Source: Magnetococcales bacterium (GTDB lineage Bacteria; Pseudomonadota; Magnetococcia; Magnetococcales; JADFYX01). From it: DNA of 43,379 bases. The first letter of the stretch is position 1. Every line of letters begins with the position of its first letter. The stretch covers positions 1 through 43,379 of the forward strand of contig JADFZS010000035.1 of assembly GCA_015232405.1 (NCBI GenBank), written 5' to 3'. This document shows, piece after piece, positions 8,527 through 17,360 of this stretch. The position numbers and the translations under genes are program-made. The notes beneath the pieces were generated by a model. That model was not told where the DNA came from. It did not search any database and saw only the letters and a list, made by a program, of their open reading frames with translations.

Positions 8527-9990
8527 TTGTCTGATACTCTTTTAGCAAAAACTACTGCTACATTAAAAAAAGGCATTGCCAAGCAACAAGCCGGGCAGTT
8601 TGATGAGGCCCTTGCCTGTTTTAGTGAATGCCTTAATTATGACCCAAAACACGTTGAGTCTCTCTGTTATATGGGGGCGATATTAGAGGTAAAAGGCAAG
8701 ATTGATGTTGCCATATCATGTTATAAAATGGCGATATCCATAGAGCCGGACAATCCATTTGCCCATTATAGTATGGGTAACGCTTTAACAGAAAAACAAC
8801 AGCTGGATGCAGCAGTAACATATTATCAAAAAGCCATTGATATAAAAGCAGATTATGCTTATGCCTATAACAATATGGGAAATGCTCTGGGATATCAGGG
8901 CAAAATAGCTGATGCTGCCAACTGTTATAAAAAAGCTGTGGAGTATAAAGGAGATTTTTCTGCCGCCTATTTTAATCTATCCCAGGTCAATAAATTTACC
9001 CACATAGCAGAGACCCAAGCTATGAAAAACCTACTTGATAAAGAGCCTCACAACTCAGGCAAAATTGCACTTAATTTTGCCCTGGGAAAGGCCATGGCTG
9101 ATTTAGGGTGTAATGAGGAGTCATTTGACTATTATCTGGTTGGCAACAGGTTGATGCGCAAGACAATCAACTTTGATATTAATAAAACCGCTACCAATTT
9201 TGCTTTTTATAAAAAAATATTTGATAAAAAGTTTTTTGCTACAAGAAAAAAATGGGGCTGTCTGGCAACAACCCCTATTTTCATCCTTGGCATGCCCCGT
9301 TCCGGCTCTACCCTTATAGAGCAGATACTATCTAGCCATCCAGAGGTTTTTGGTGGTGGTGAACAGCTTTTTTTAAAAGAGGTTCTTTATGAAAATATAT
9401 CACAAGATTTAAACTTAATTCCCCAGGCTATTGATGAGATGCCTTTTCAAACAGCTGAAAAATTGGGCCAAGCCTATATTGATAAATTGGCTGGTCTATC
9501 ACCTGGCAGCCCATATATTACCGACAAAATGCCAGAGAATTTTCTTTACATAGGTATTATAAAAGCCATTCTGCCAGAGGCAAAAATAATCCATTGCCAC
9601 CGTTCACCCATGGATACCTGCCTGTCGATATTTCAACAAAAATTCTCCGGGGTACACGATTATGCCTATGACCTGACAGAACTAGGTGAGTACTATAACC
9701 TCTACAGAGGTCTAATGGACCATTGGCACAAAACACTACCAAACACAATTTTGGATGTCACCTATGAAAATTTGATAAATAACCGTGAGATTGAGATCAA
9801 AAGAGTATTAGATTTCTGCAACCTTGAATGGAACGATAACTGCCTTGATTTTCACAAAACCAAGCGCAACATACAGACCGCTAGTAACAGCCAAGTTAGA
9901 AAACCTCTATACTCTAGCTCAATTGACCGATGGAGGCTGTATAAGTCACAACTTCAACCGTTGATAAATGCTCTTGATGATAAAAAATAG
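8527..9990 (+). CDS. TPR-repeat sulfotransferase family protein
   Basis: The 487-residue protein has an N-terminal block of four TPR units (about residues 7-150, for example FDEALACFSECLNYDPKH and DAAVTYYQKAIDIKADYAYA). The C-terminal sulfotransferase domain has the 5'-phosphosulfate loop GMPRSGST at 255-262 and a later HCHRSPMDTCLSIF segment that resembles the 3'-phosphate-binding motif. Related TPR-sulfotransferases are thought to move a sulfuryl group from PAPS to a protein tyrosine or a glycan. The acceptor here is unknown. The start is a TTG with a weak AGGCGA upstream; no later ATG would preserve the first TPR. It follows the diadenylate cyclase gene on the same strand after 73 bases, so co-transcription is possible. 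Confidence 0.88.
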   Translation: MSDTLLAKTTATLKKGIAKQQAGQFDEALACFSECLNYDPKHVESLCYMGAILEVKGKIDVAISCYKMAISIEPDNPFAHYSMGNALTEKQQLDAAVTYYQKAIDIKADYAYAYNNMGNALGYQGKIADAANCYKKAVEYKGDFSAAYFNLSQVNKFTHIAETQAMKNLLDKEPHNSGKIALNFALGKAMADLGCNEESFDYYLVGNRLMRKTINFDINKTATNFAFYKKIFDKKFFATRKKWGCLATTPIFILGMPRSGSTLIEQILSSHPEVFGGGEQLFLKEVLYENISQDLNLIPQAIDEMPFQTAEKLGQAYIDKLAGLSPGSPYITDKMPENFLYIGIIKAILPEAKIIHCHRSPMDTCLSIFQQKFSGVHDYAYDLTELGEYYNLYRGLMDHWHKTLPNTILDVTYENLINNREIEIKRVLDFCNLEWNDNCLDFHKTKRNIQTASNSQVRKPLYSSSIDRWRLYKSQLQPLINALDDKK

Positions 9991-10283
9991 CAAACTTGTA
10001 TCCATATTTTATTGAAGCTTATAGAGACAGTTAGCGGTTTTTTTACCAGCTGTTAATAAATAATATTTGACCATCCCTACAGGTATAAAAAAAACCCAAC
10101 ATTAAAATTTTTATAGTAGCATCAGTATATATATATTGGTTAACGTTTGCTAATATATAATAATAATAAAATACTACATACGCTTAAATTGAATAGAACA
10201 ATCTAGATCATATATATCTCATTGTGCTACTCTACAGATATTATCGAAAGATAGGACTTTTAAATTAATAACAGCCGCAAAGA

Positions 10284-11453
10284 ATGAACAAGACAATCTC
10301 CACAAAAAAAAAGATAATTATTGCACTGCTTCTACTGTTACTCGCTTTCACAATATGGCGACTGCTAAGACCACTCAATATTTTTGTTGTGGAAGATAAA
10401 TTTGCCTATGGTCTTGCTGTTACCATCCCTAAGGGGTTGGACTCCATAAGTGCCAAATCTTGTGGTGTGTGTCATGAAGAGATTTATAATGAGTGGTCAG
10501 AATCTATACATGCCCAAGCATGGAGTGACCCATATTATCAGGTGGACATGAAGTTTGAAGGCTCCCCACCTGTATGTATAAACTGCCATATACCCCTGCA
10601 GGCACAAAGAGAACAGATTATCGTTGGCTATAAAGACTCTGACAAATTAGACCCGATTTTAAAAAATAATCCCGATTTTGATGCCCAACTACAGAGTGAA
10701 GGGGTTACTTGTGCTGCCTGTCATATTAGAGATGGAGTTATAATAGGAACCCATAAAATTGATGATGCCCCCCACCCGGTTAAGCAAGATGAAAGGTTTT
10801 TGTCCCAAAACAGCCCATGTATTATGTGTCACAAGGTATCAGGTGATCGCTGGGATATGTTTTATAAGCGCCCACCTTGCGGAACAATCTCTGAAATAGC
10901 AGAAAAAAATCTAAAAGCAGATTGTGTCGGCTGTCATATGCCGGAAACAGTCCGTCCTGTGGTTTTGGGAGGTGTTGCCAGAAAGAGCGGGAAACATCTT
11001 TTTCATGGGGGACACACCCCAGCAAAAGTCAAGAGTGCTCTTAGTGTTGATTATCGCTTTAGTGAAAATAAGTTTAACAAAACATTTACCCTTACCCTCA
11101 CAAATAGCGGCACCAACCACTATCTACCAACCGGAACCCCTGATAGACATTTAACGGTAGATATAAAACTACTAGATGCTGATAACAGGGTAATAAAAGA
11201 GAAAAAAGAGAAACTAATACGCAATATTATCTGGCGACCATTTATATTTGATCTCTATGATAGTCGCCTACCCTACGGCGAACCGAGGGATTTTAGCATC
11301 AGTTTTAATAACAGAGGAAACAACATTGTAAAAACAGTGGATGTAACTGTTAAATATCATCTATTGGAGGAGTCACGAAGAAAAAGAATAGGTTATATAC
11401 CAACCACCCCCATTAATTATCCCATTTACCAAAAACGGATCGATGTACCATAG
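10284..11453 (+). CDS. membrane-anchored pentaheme c-type cytochrome (cytochrome c554-like)
   Basis: This 389-residue protein has one N-terminal transmembrane segment (about residues 11-27) and five CxxCH heme motifs: CGVCH (60-64), CINCH (98-102), CAACH (143-147), CIMCH (179-183) and CVGCH (214-218). The spacing and the SCGVCHEEIYNEWSESIHAQAW opening resemble the cytochrome c554 / c-prime multiheme family, which handles nitrogen or sulfur oxyanions or acts as an electron conduit. After residue 235 there is a heme-free beta-rich domain of about 150 residues (FTLTLTNSGTNHYLPTG) of the kind found in other multiheme proteins. No quinol oxidase or reductase gene is next to it. The enzymatic role is therefore open. 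Confidence 0.87.
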   Translation: MNKTISTKKKIIIALLLLLLAFTIWRLLRPLNIFVVEDKFAYGLAVTIPKGLDSISAKSCGVCHEEIYNEWSESIHAQAWSDPYYQVDMKFEGSPPVCINCHIPLQAQREQIIVGYKDSDKLDPILKNNPDFDAQLQSEGVTCAACHIRDGVIIGTHKIDDAPHPVKQDERFLSQNSPCIMCHKVSGDRWDMFYKRPPCGTISEIAEKNLKADCVGCHMPETVRPVVLGGVARKSGKHLFHGGHTPAKVKSALSVDYRFSENKFNKTFTLTLTNSGTNHYLPTGTPDRHLTVDIKLLDADNRVIKEKKEKLIRNIIWRPFIFDLYDSRLPYGEPRDFSISFNNRGNNIVKTVDVTVKYHLLEESRRKRIGYIPTTPINYPIYQKRIDVP

Positions 11454-11465
11454 CACTCAATAAAA

Positions 11466-12326
11466 TCAGCCAGCCCGCCTATTTTTATTAAATAATAGAG
11501 ATTTAACAATCAAGAGCATAAATACCACTGCTAAAAACAGAGAAATCAATATGATGATTTTGTTCTGTTGTAATGCAAAAAGATCAAAACCCTCATCCTC
11601 AACAGTGGCATTTGCAACAATTATTTCATCTAGAGGCTCATTGACTGGTGCAACATCAATGGTCTCAGCCACAACTTTATTTTCAGCAGGATCACTCTCA
11701 ACTGTTGGTCCCACTACCCAATTTGCAACCAATGGCTCTTCATCAACGACATCTGCATTGGAGTTCAAACCTACAACGGTGCTGTTATCCATATCTGTAA
11801 GGGGTGCTTTTTCTTGGGGTTCTACTTTTGTTTCTAAAACATCTTTTGTAGCTGGATTATCATCACCACTGGCATCATCACTTTTATCGCTACTGTTTTG
11901 TAATTGGCTTGCAACCTCCTCTTTTTCTCCAGGTTCCATGATAAACACAACTTTTTTTAGTTTGCCAAATTTAAATTTTCCATAAATAGATGTGCCAGAT
12001 GGCAGAGTTTTCTCTCCTTCCCCGTGCTGTAATCCATTTTTCCAATAGCCAATATATTTAGTGCCATCTTCCCAGACAAATGTACCCAAACCATTAAACT
12101 TGTTTTCCTTGAAAAAACCATCATAGTTGGAACCGTCAGGCCAGGTTAGTGTGCCGCTTCCGGTGCGGACTCCATCGACAAACTCACCTCTGTAGTGGGT
12201 TCCTGTATGTGTAATAGACTCCCCATATCCACTTTTACAATCGCCATAAACACAGACAGCTAAAGCGGTATTTGTGAATGAAAAAAATGTAAATATCGCG
12301 AAAAGTATATATTGAGATAATTTCAT
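11466..12326 (-). CDS. exported MORN-repeat protein with C-terminal membrane anchor
   Basis: This 286-residue protein has a signal peptide (about 1-23) and then three clear MORN repeats: YRGEFVDGVRTGSGTLTW, YDGFFKENKFNGLGTFVW and YIGYWKNGLQHGEGEKTL, plus a degenerate fourth. An acidic, low-complexity middle (about 140-255, rich in D, E, V and A) leads to one transmembrane helix (IIILISLFLAVVFMLLIVK) and a short basic end NKNRR. The topology predicts periplasmic MORN repeats tethered to the inner membrane. MORN repeats can bind lipids or proteins, but no function is assigned. It is convergent with the pentaheme cytochrome gene, 12 bases apart. Confidence 0.85.
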   Translation of the reverse strand: MKLSQYILFAIFTFFSFTNTALAVCVYGDCKSGYGESITHTGTHYRGEFVDGVRTGSGTLTWPDGSNYDGFFKENKFNGLGTFVWEDGTKYIGYWKNGLQHGEGEKTLPSGTSIYGKFKFGKLKKVVFIMEPGEKEEVASQLQNSSDKSDDASGDDNPATKDVLETKVEPQEKAPLTDMDNSTVVGLNSNADVVDEEPLVANWVVGPTVESDPAENKVVAETIDVAPVNEPLDEIIVANATVEDEGFDLFALQQNKIIILISLFLAVVFMLLIVKSLLFNKNRRAG

Positions 12327-12581
12327 GATTATTCCTATATTTATATCACACCTAGCAAATACATACTATCAGATAAACAGCTCAAAGGTATAGCTACTCA
12401 TTGTTGAAATGTATCTATTTTGCTTTTTAGAATGCCATATTCAAGCAAAAAGTTAAAAACAGTCCATTCTAAACTCCCTATAAAATAGTTTTTGCATTTT
12501 ATTTTTGCTACAATAGGACAATTACAACAGCTTTCTGTAAACTATAAAGAATGGTTAACTATTTTTAACTTAGGAGATAAT

Positions 12582-13034
12582 ATGAGTACAACTAGGAAAA
12601 ATTCTCTTGCCGGTATGTCTATTATCAACCTGCTAAAGATAGATTTTTTTTCCACTTTCACAGACGAACAAAAAGCGGCACTTAGCAGTAAAAAGATTTT
12701 TTATGCGTTAAAAGATGGCGACTATCTTTTACACAAAGATGACAATGAAAAATCATTTTATGTTCTTATGCAGGGTGAGATAGAGGCTATTGATGATGAT
12801 GGCAATATTCTCAACACTCAACAATCCGGCTCAGTAATTGGTGAAATATCTTTTTTGTGTAACTCACCCCGTACCTGCAATGTCGTTGCCGTTGGCAATA
12901 TTTTTGTGATGAAAATAGATGATGAAATAATGGATAATCTGGATGATAGCCTGAAAATAGCTATAAAAGACAAATTAATTCAGGTTCTTGTTGATCGTGT
13001 TACCGATAATGATCAAACAAAAGTACAGACCTAA
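12582..13034 (+). CDS. stand-alone cyclic nucleotide-binding domain protein (second of three)
   Basis: This is a single CNB domain of 150 residues with the cassette GEISFLCNSPRTCNVVAV, which retains the conserved glutamate and arginine. No output domain follows. The end (IKDKLIQVLVDRV) is similar to the end of the protein at 1574-2014, so the two are probably paralogues. The ATG at 12582 is chosen because TAGGAGATAAT precedes it directly; an upstream in-frame start at 12492 would add 30 residues without resemblance to the family. The protein probably works as a small ligand-sensing subunit that binds another protein. Confidence 0.85.
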   Translation: MSTTRKNSLAGMSIINLLKIDFFSTFTDEQKAALSSKKIFYALKDGDYLLHKDDNEKSFYVLMQGEIEAIDDDGNILNTQQSGSVIGEISFLCNSPRTCNVVAVGNIFVMKIDDEIMDNLDDSLKIAIKDKLIQVLVDRVTDNDQTKVQT

Positions 13035-13055
13035 CCGCTAAAAATTCAGCCACAA

Positions 13056-14540
13056 CTAATACAGATCAGTTAAACCCTGCTGCCAAAATCTTGGATGCAA
13101 CAACCCGCCGTGGGAATTGCTGGTAGTTATGGCTTTTTGAATCTCTTCCATCCTTGTTATCTCAGGAAAAACAGACCATAAAAGAGCTGTAACAACCACC
13201 ACGATAAACAGAGATAATAGCAGATGGTGATGGTTATGCTGGTTATTGGCTGCTGTATTTATGGGAAAATATGAGAGCATAAGAGCAATAACCACCACCC
13301 CGGTAAATTGGCTTACGGGCATAACTATTATTCCACTTAACTGTGCATGGGCTGCTGCCGCAGTAAAAGATGCAGTTAGTGCCATGGGCAGGTAGGTATC
13401 AATATTTGTGGTTGCAGCAACTGTTTTCTGCTTAATGTTTGTTATCCATTGTATCGCCCCTTTTATAATTAAAAAGAATATACTTAAGGCGGCAGGCAGA
13501 CCCCACTCTGCCATAATCTGCAGCGGAGCATTGTGAGGATGGGCCATATCTTGTATGGGGTGATAAAAGGCAAATTGCTGGGGACCAATACCAAGCAATG
13601 GGTTGCTTATAGACATATCAAATGCTGCCAACCACATTGCAACTCGCTGGCTCTCTGCTTTGGTGGCTACTCTTATCAGTCCACCATCTGTGGCCTTTTC
13701 TATTATCAGCGTTGCTCCGGTACTCTTCTCAAACTCCAGAAACATTAAAAAATACAACGCCAACCCTAAAAGCAGGGTTCCTGCTAAAAACAGTATAAAT
13801 GGCACCGCTTTTTTGCGAAATAGCAATAAGACCGCCACAATACCTATAAGTGTAGCCACCCCTGTGGCCCTACCCCCTGAATGTATCCAGAAGGTCCACC
13901 AAAAAATAGCTGGCACAAGGAGCAATATTCGCCAGTGACCAATTTTTTTATAATAGAGCAAAAAAGGCAGAGCCAAAAAAGGAAAAGTCCAGGTTTGAAA
14001 CTGGTTGAAAAACCGCAAATTTGAAAAACGCCAGAAAAAATTATTATCTTTCAGGGTGATACTACCATCTAGTTGAGAAAAAAAGTACTCCAGCACAAAC
14101 TGCCAACTGACAATTGTAATGGAGATAAATATTGCAGCTACCAAAGCCATACGCAACTGGGTGCTATCTTGTTGTATCTGGGAGGCAAGGGTTATAGCCA
14201 AGACAAAAAGCAACAAAAAAAGTGATATCTCTTGGATAGCGTATTTAGGTAGAGGAGCTACAAAAATTGCTGATATAAGACCCAACAAAAAAAAGCTGAT
14301 TAAAAGATAGTAGGTAGTTTTAGAAAAGCTGGCAAAATAGTTTAGCCACCATTTTCGGCTATTGCTGTTTAGCAACAATAACAAAGATATACTACACAAG
14401 AGCAGAATCTCAAATATACGATGCATATCGTAAGATGAGCTAATGGTTGGGATATCAATAAGAAGTATGTTGGGGATAAGCAGAAGGAAAATTACAGCCA
14501 ACCATACTCCCAACGAATTGCTTAAATTACGTAATATCAT
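13056..14540 (-). CDS. O-antigen ligase/polymerase-like membrane protein
   Basis: The 494-residue protein is highly hydrophobic with about ten or more membrane segments. It carries the large periplasmic loop and the short motif IGPQQFAFYHP...AHPHNAPLQIMAEWGLPAAL, typical of the Wzy_C/O-antigen ligase family (WaaL, Wzy, PglL). The histidine in HNAPLQ is the residue usually required for glycosyl transfer. It is the last gene of a minus-strand operon with wzm, wzt and a glycosyltransferase, separated from wzm by only two bases. In that context it may ligate or polymerise the exported glycan. Ligase and pilin-type oligosaccharyltransferase roles cannot be told apart from sequence; a pilin gene is 8 kb away. 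Confidence 0.83.
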   Translation of the reverse strand: MILRNLSNSLGVWLAVIFLLLIPNILLIDIPTISSSYDMHRIFEILLLCSISLLLLLNSNSRKWWLNYFASFSKTTYYLLISFFLLGLISAIFVAPLPKYAIQEISLFLLLFVLAITLASQIQQDSTQLRMALVAAIFISITIVSWQFVLEYFFSQLDGSITLKDNNFFWRFSNLRFFNQFQTWTFPFLALPFLLYYKKIGHWRILLLVPAIFWWTFWIHSGGRATGVATLIGIVAVLLLFRKKAVPFILFLAGTLLLGLALYFLMFLEFEKSTGATLIIEKATDGGLIRVATKAESQRVAMWLAAFDMSISNPLLGIGPQQFAFYHPIQDMAHPHNAPLQIMAEWGLPAALSIFFLIIKGAIQWITNIKQKTVAATTNIDTYLPMALTASFTAAAAHAQLSGIIVMPVSQFTGVVVIALMLSYFPINTAANNQHNHHHLLLSLFIVVVVTALLWSVFPEITRMEEIQKAITTSNSHGGLLHPRFWQQGLTDLY

Positions 14541-14542
14541 AA

Positions 14543-15340
14543 TTAAAGGTGGTAAATAATTTTTTTGCCCAGTTGTCTCTTAACATACCAAGCCAACCAA
14601 ATTGAGGTAAAAACAGTTAAATATGAAATTATTATCAAATGAGGGTTGGGAACAACTCCACCGTGGAGAATAATCTGAAACGGTGAGATTATGAGAGTTA
14701 ATGGATTGTATTTAACAATGTATTTATATGGTGGTGGAAGATTTGACCAGTGGTAGACAATTGGCATCAACCAAAATCCAAAGGTGAAAAATAGAGTTAA
14801 AAAGTGGGATATATCCCTATATATAGGCGTTAAAAAACTGATAATAACCGCCCAGGAAAAGGTAAACAAAATAAGGTTCAACAAAAATAGCGGTACAGCT
14901 AAAAGATGCCAACCCAGGGGAATTCCCAGTAGGGGAACAGATAGAATCAGCAATAAAAAAGCCACTAAAAAGTGCAACACTTCTCCAGTGAGAGTACCCA
15001 GAACATGGGTTTCGTATGAAACAGGAGAGGAGATAAATATGTTGCGGTTGCTTACCAAAACCGTGGAACAAGTCTGAATACCCTGGCTAAAAAATATCCA
15101 TGGCAATAGGCCAGAGGCAAGATAGATAAAATAATTTTCAAAAGCAGGAAACAGGTTACTAAAGACAATCCATAACACAAGAAGATGGACAACAGGGTGC
15201 ATCCAAGACCAAGCCGCTCCCAACCAAGACCCACAATATCGCCGCTGTAGATGAAGATTACCAATAACCCAGATAGACTTTATCAACTGTGGGATGGAGT
15301 TCTGACTACGTCCATCATCTGGATTTAATGATTTTTCCAT
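14543..15340 (-). CDS. wzm: polysaccharide ABC exporter permease (Wzm-type, ABC-2 family)
   Basis: This 265-residue protein has six predicted transmembrane helices and the RRYCGSWLGAAWSWMHPVVHLL opening that defines ABC-2 permeases of the Wzm/KpsM/TagG group. The late segment FWLMPIVYHWSNLPP is also typical. It pairs with the ATP-binding protein encoded immediately upstream; the two reading frames overlap by 26 bases, so their products should be made in a fixed ratio. The complex would export an undecaprenyl-linked O-antigen-like glycan across the inner membrane. Confidence 0.92.
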   Translation of the reverse strand: MEKSLNPDDGRSQNSIPQLIKSIWVIGNLHLQRRYCGSWLGAAWSWMHPVVHLLVLWIVFSNLFPAFENYFIYLASGLLPWIFFSQGIQTCSTVLVSNRNIFISSPVSYETHVLGTLTGEVLHFLVAFLLLILSVPLLGIPLGWHLLAVPLFLLNLILFTFSWAVIISFLTPIYRDISHFLTLFFTFGFWLMPIVYHWSNLPPPYKYIVKYNPLTLIISPFQIILHGGVVPNPHLIIISYLTVFTSIWLAWYVKRQLGKKIIYHL

Positions 15341-16097
15341 ATTCCCTCACCATATCATCTGTATCCCCATCACCTATGACCCTACCATTAGCCATGAGAA
15401 TTGTTCTTGAGCAGGTTTCTTGGACGCTCTCCAACTGATGGCTGACAAAAAATAGCAGAGCCATACTATCGATCCGTTCACGCATTAAAGCGGTGCTCTT
15501 TTTTATAAATTTTGCATCACCAGTTGCAAACGCCTCATCTAAAAGCATTATATCGGCATCACCAATCATGGAGATAGCAAACGATAGACGGGCCATCATA
15601 CCTGAAGACAACAGCTTTAATGGTTGCTCAGAAAATTTGCTTAGCTCGGCGTAATGGAGCACCTCGTCTACAACCTGTTGTGAATAAAGATGGTAACGAC
15701 CTGTATTTGCTAAATTGAGTTGGATATTCTGACGTAGGTTCAACTCCCCATCCAAACCACTGCCCCGCTCCATATTTACCGAAACTGTACCAGATCGGCT
15801 AACTGTTCCTGAGGTTAACGGATAGATACCAGCTATAGCCCGTAACAGGGTGCTTTTTCCGCTACCGTTATGACCGATAATGCCAATACGTTCACCCCTA
15901 CTGCAAGTAAGATCAACAGAGTCTAGTATCAACTTATATGGTGCATTCTGTTTCTGTTGTAGTAACAGTCGTTTAAGTGTGTTGTTGTTTTGGCTGTGTA
16001 TTTTTATAGAGGCGTTGCACAACTCGACATGGACATCGCTTTTAGCTTCAGATCCATCCGAGATATTTTTTGCTGGGGGAAACAAACTATTGAACAC
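15315..16097 (-). CDS. wzt: polysaccharide ABC exporter ATP-binding protein (Wzt-type, short form)
   Basis: The 260-residue nucleotide-binding protein shows Walker A GHNGSGKSTLL, signature LSSGMMARLSFAIS, Walker B IMLLDEA and the switch histidine in VSHQLESVQ. The ATP-binding domain closely follows the Wzt/RfbE/TagH pattern. The carbohydrate-binding C-terminal domain found in long Wzt proteins is absent, so chain-length or terminal-sugar recognition is not expected from this subunit. The likely start is a GTG at 16097, 11 bases after the stop of the glycosyltransferase gene; no good ribosome binding site is seen. Confidence 0.9.
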   Translation of the reverse strand: MFNSLFPPAKNISDGSEAKSDVHVELCNASIKIHSQNNNTLKRLLLQQKQNAPYKLILDSVDLTCSRGERIGIIGHNGSGKSTLLRAIAGIYPLTSGTVSRSGTVSVNMERGSGLDGELNLRQNIQLNLANTGRYHLYSQQVVDEVLHYAELSKFSEQPLKLLSSGMMARLSFAISMIGDADIMLLDEAFATGDAKFIKKSTALMRERIDSMALLFFVSHQLESVQETCSRTILMANGRVIGDGDTDDMVREYGKIIKSR

Positions 16098-16108
16098 TGT
16101 TTACAAAC

Positions 16109-17131
16109 TCACAAATCGGTTACACGAACAGTGCTGTTGGCAGCTGTAGAGTGTTTGGGCGAACTTTTATGGTTGATATGTTCACTACTTGCCTTTTTAC
16201 CCATTTTTTTTGACTTGGAAAAAATAGAGTAGCGGAAAAAACGGTAAAATGCCTTGGGTATAAAAAGAAAAAAGTGAACTGTTAGCAATAAGACCAACGC
16301 CAAAAGCCAGATATAATTTGATGGTTGGGAAAAATGTTTGCGAAAATATCTAACACAGGAGATATAGGTATGATAGTTGGCTAAAAAGGGGCTTACTTTA
16401 CGGCAAACACCACGTTCATGCACCACCCTTGCTCTGGGTTCAAATCTAATTTTTCTCCCCTTATCTGCCAGACGCTGACAGAGATCCAAATCTTCAAAAT
16501 TAAAAAAATAACCCTCATCCAGCCCATTTAACATCTGATAATCTTCACGTCTAATCAAAAAGCAGGCTCCCGATAGAGCTTGAATGGGCAAACTGATCAG
16601 GGGTATCGTGGTTCCATCAAGGTTATAGCTTTTAAACGATTTATATTTAGATAATAAAAAGACCAAGCCAGAACCCATACTTATAAACTGCAAAGGTGTG
16701 GGAAGATCTCGTCGTGCCCCCCCCTGCTCTATGCCGTTGGGATAGACAATCAATGGCCCTACTGTTGCGCAATCTGGGTATTTTATAAGGGTTTTTTGCA
16801 TAATACCCAGTGCACCTTTTGTTATTGTGCAATCGGGATTAAAAAAAAGTACCAGCTGGCTTTTGCTTGCTGCAAACCCCCTATTACACCCCTTGGAAAA
16901 CCCCTCATTGACCTTTTGCAATAATAAAATAATTGGGTTTGTCTCAGGTGAAAATTCTGTGGTCAACAAAAAAATACTATCATCATGGGAGTTGTTATCC
17001 ACCACAATAATTTCAGCTACTTGGGGTTGTGCCAACAGACTTTCTACAGCACGAACAAGATACCCCCCAGAGTTGTAGTTGACTATTACAACACTAATGG
17101 AAGCTTCGTTAAGGTTGGAAAAATCATCCAT
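16109..17131 (-). CDS. family 2 glycosyltransferase (rhamnosyltransferase-like)
   Basis: The GT-A fold is recognisable: SISVVIVNYNSGGYL, nucleotide-sugar binding VVDNNSHDDS, the DXD-like FFNPDC, and FNFEDLDLCQRLADKG (the ED catalytic base region). Near the C-terminus there is a transmembrane segment (LLALVLLLTVHFFLFIPKAF) and a basic tail, suggesting attachment to the inner membrane. It is the first gene of the minus-strand export operon. The chosen start is the ATG at 17131, which has GGTGAG upstream; an in-frame GTG at 17179 would add 16 residues. Sugar donor and acceptor are unknown. Confidence 0.88.
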   Translation of the reverse strand: MDDFSNLNEASISVVIVNYNSGGYLVRAVESLLAQPQVAEIIVVDNNSHDDSIFLLTTEFSPETNPIILLLQKVNEGFSKGCNRGFAASKSQLVLFFNPDCTITKGALGIMQKTLIKYPDCATVGPLIVYPNGIEQGGARRDLPTPLQFISMGSGLVFLLSKYKSFKSYNLDGTTIPLISLPIQALSGACFLIRREDYQMLNGLDEGYFFNFEDLDLCQRLADKGRKIRFEPRARVVHERGVCRKVSPFLANYHTYISCVRYFRKHFSQPSNYIWLLALVLLLTVHFFLFIPKAFYRFFRYSIFSKSKKMGKKASSEHINHKSSPKHSTAANSTVRVTDL

Positions 17132-17360
17132 TTTGCTCTGCTCACCAGTTTGGCTTTTGTAATTATCTATATTTGGCACTAACTGTTGCTTCGTTGGTTT
17201 GTTACGATATTATTGGTTTATCTAGACAAGTCAATACTTATTCAATTTAATGGCATAACAAACCAATATGCTTGCAAACCTTGAGTTTCAAAGATCATAA
17301 TAATGCCGCTTTATGCTAAAATAAGACTAGAATTATTCAATAAATATAGGACTATACTAG

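Noticed and set aside
11551..11985. 144-codon open frame on the plus strand opposite the MORN gene
   Set aside because: Its Ser/Thr/Phe-rich composition is the mirror of the acidic low-complexity region on the other strand; it has no credible start site or family resemblance.
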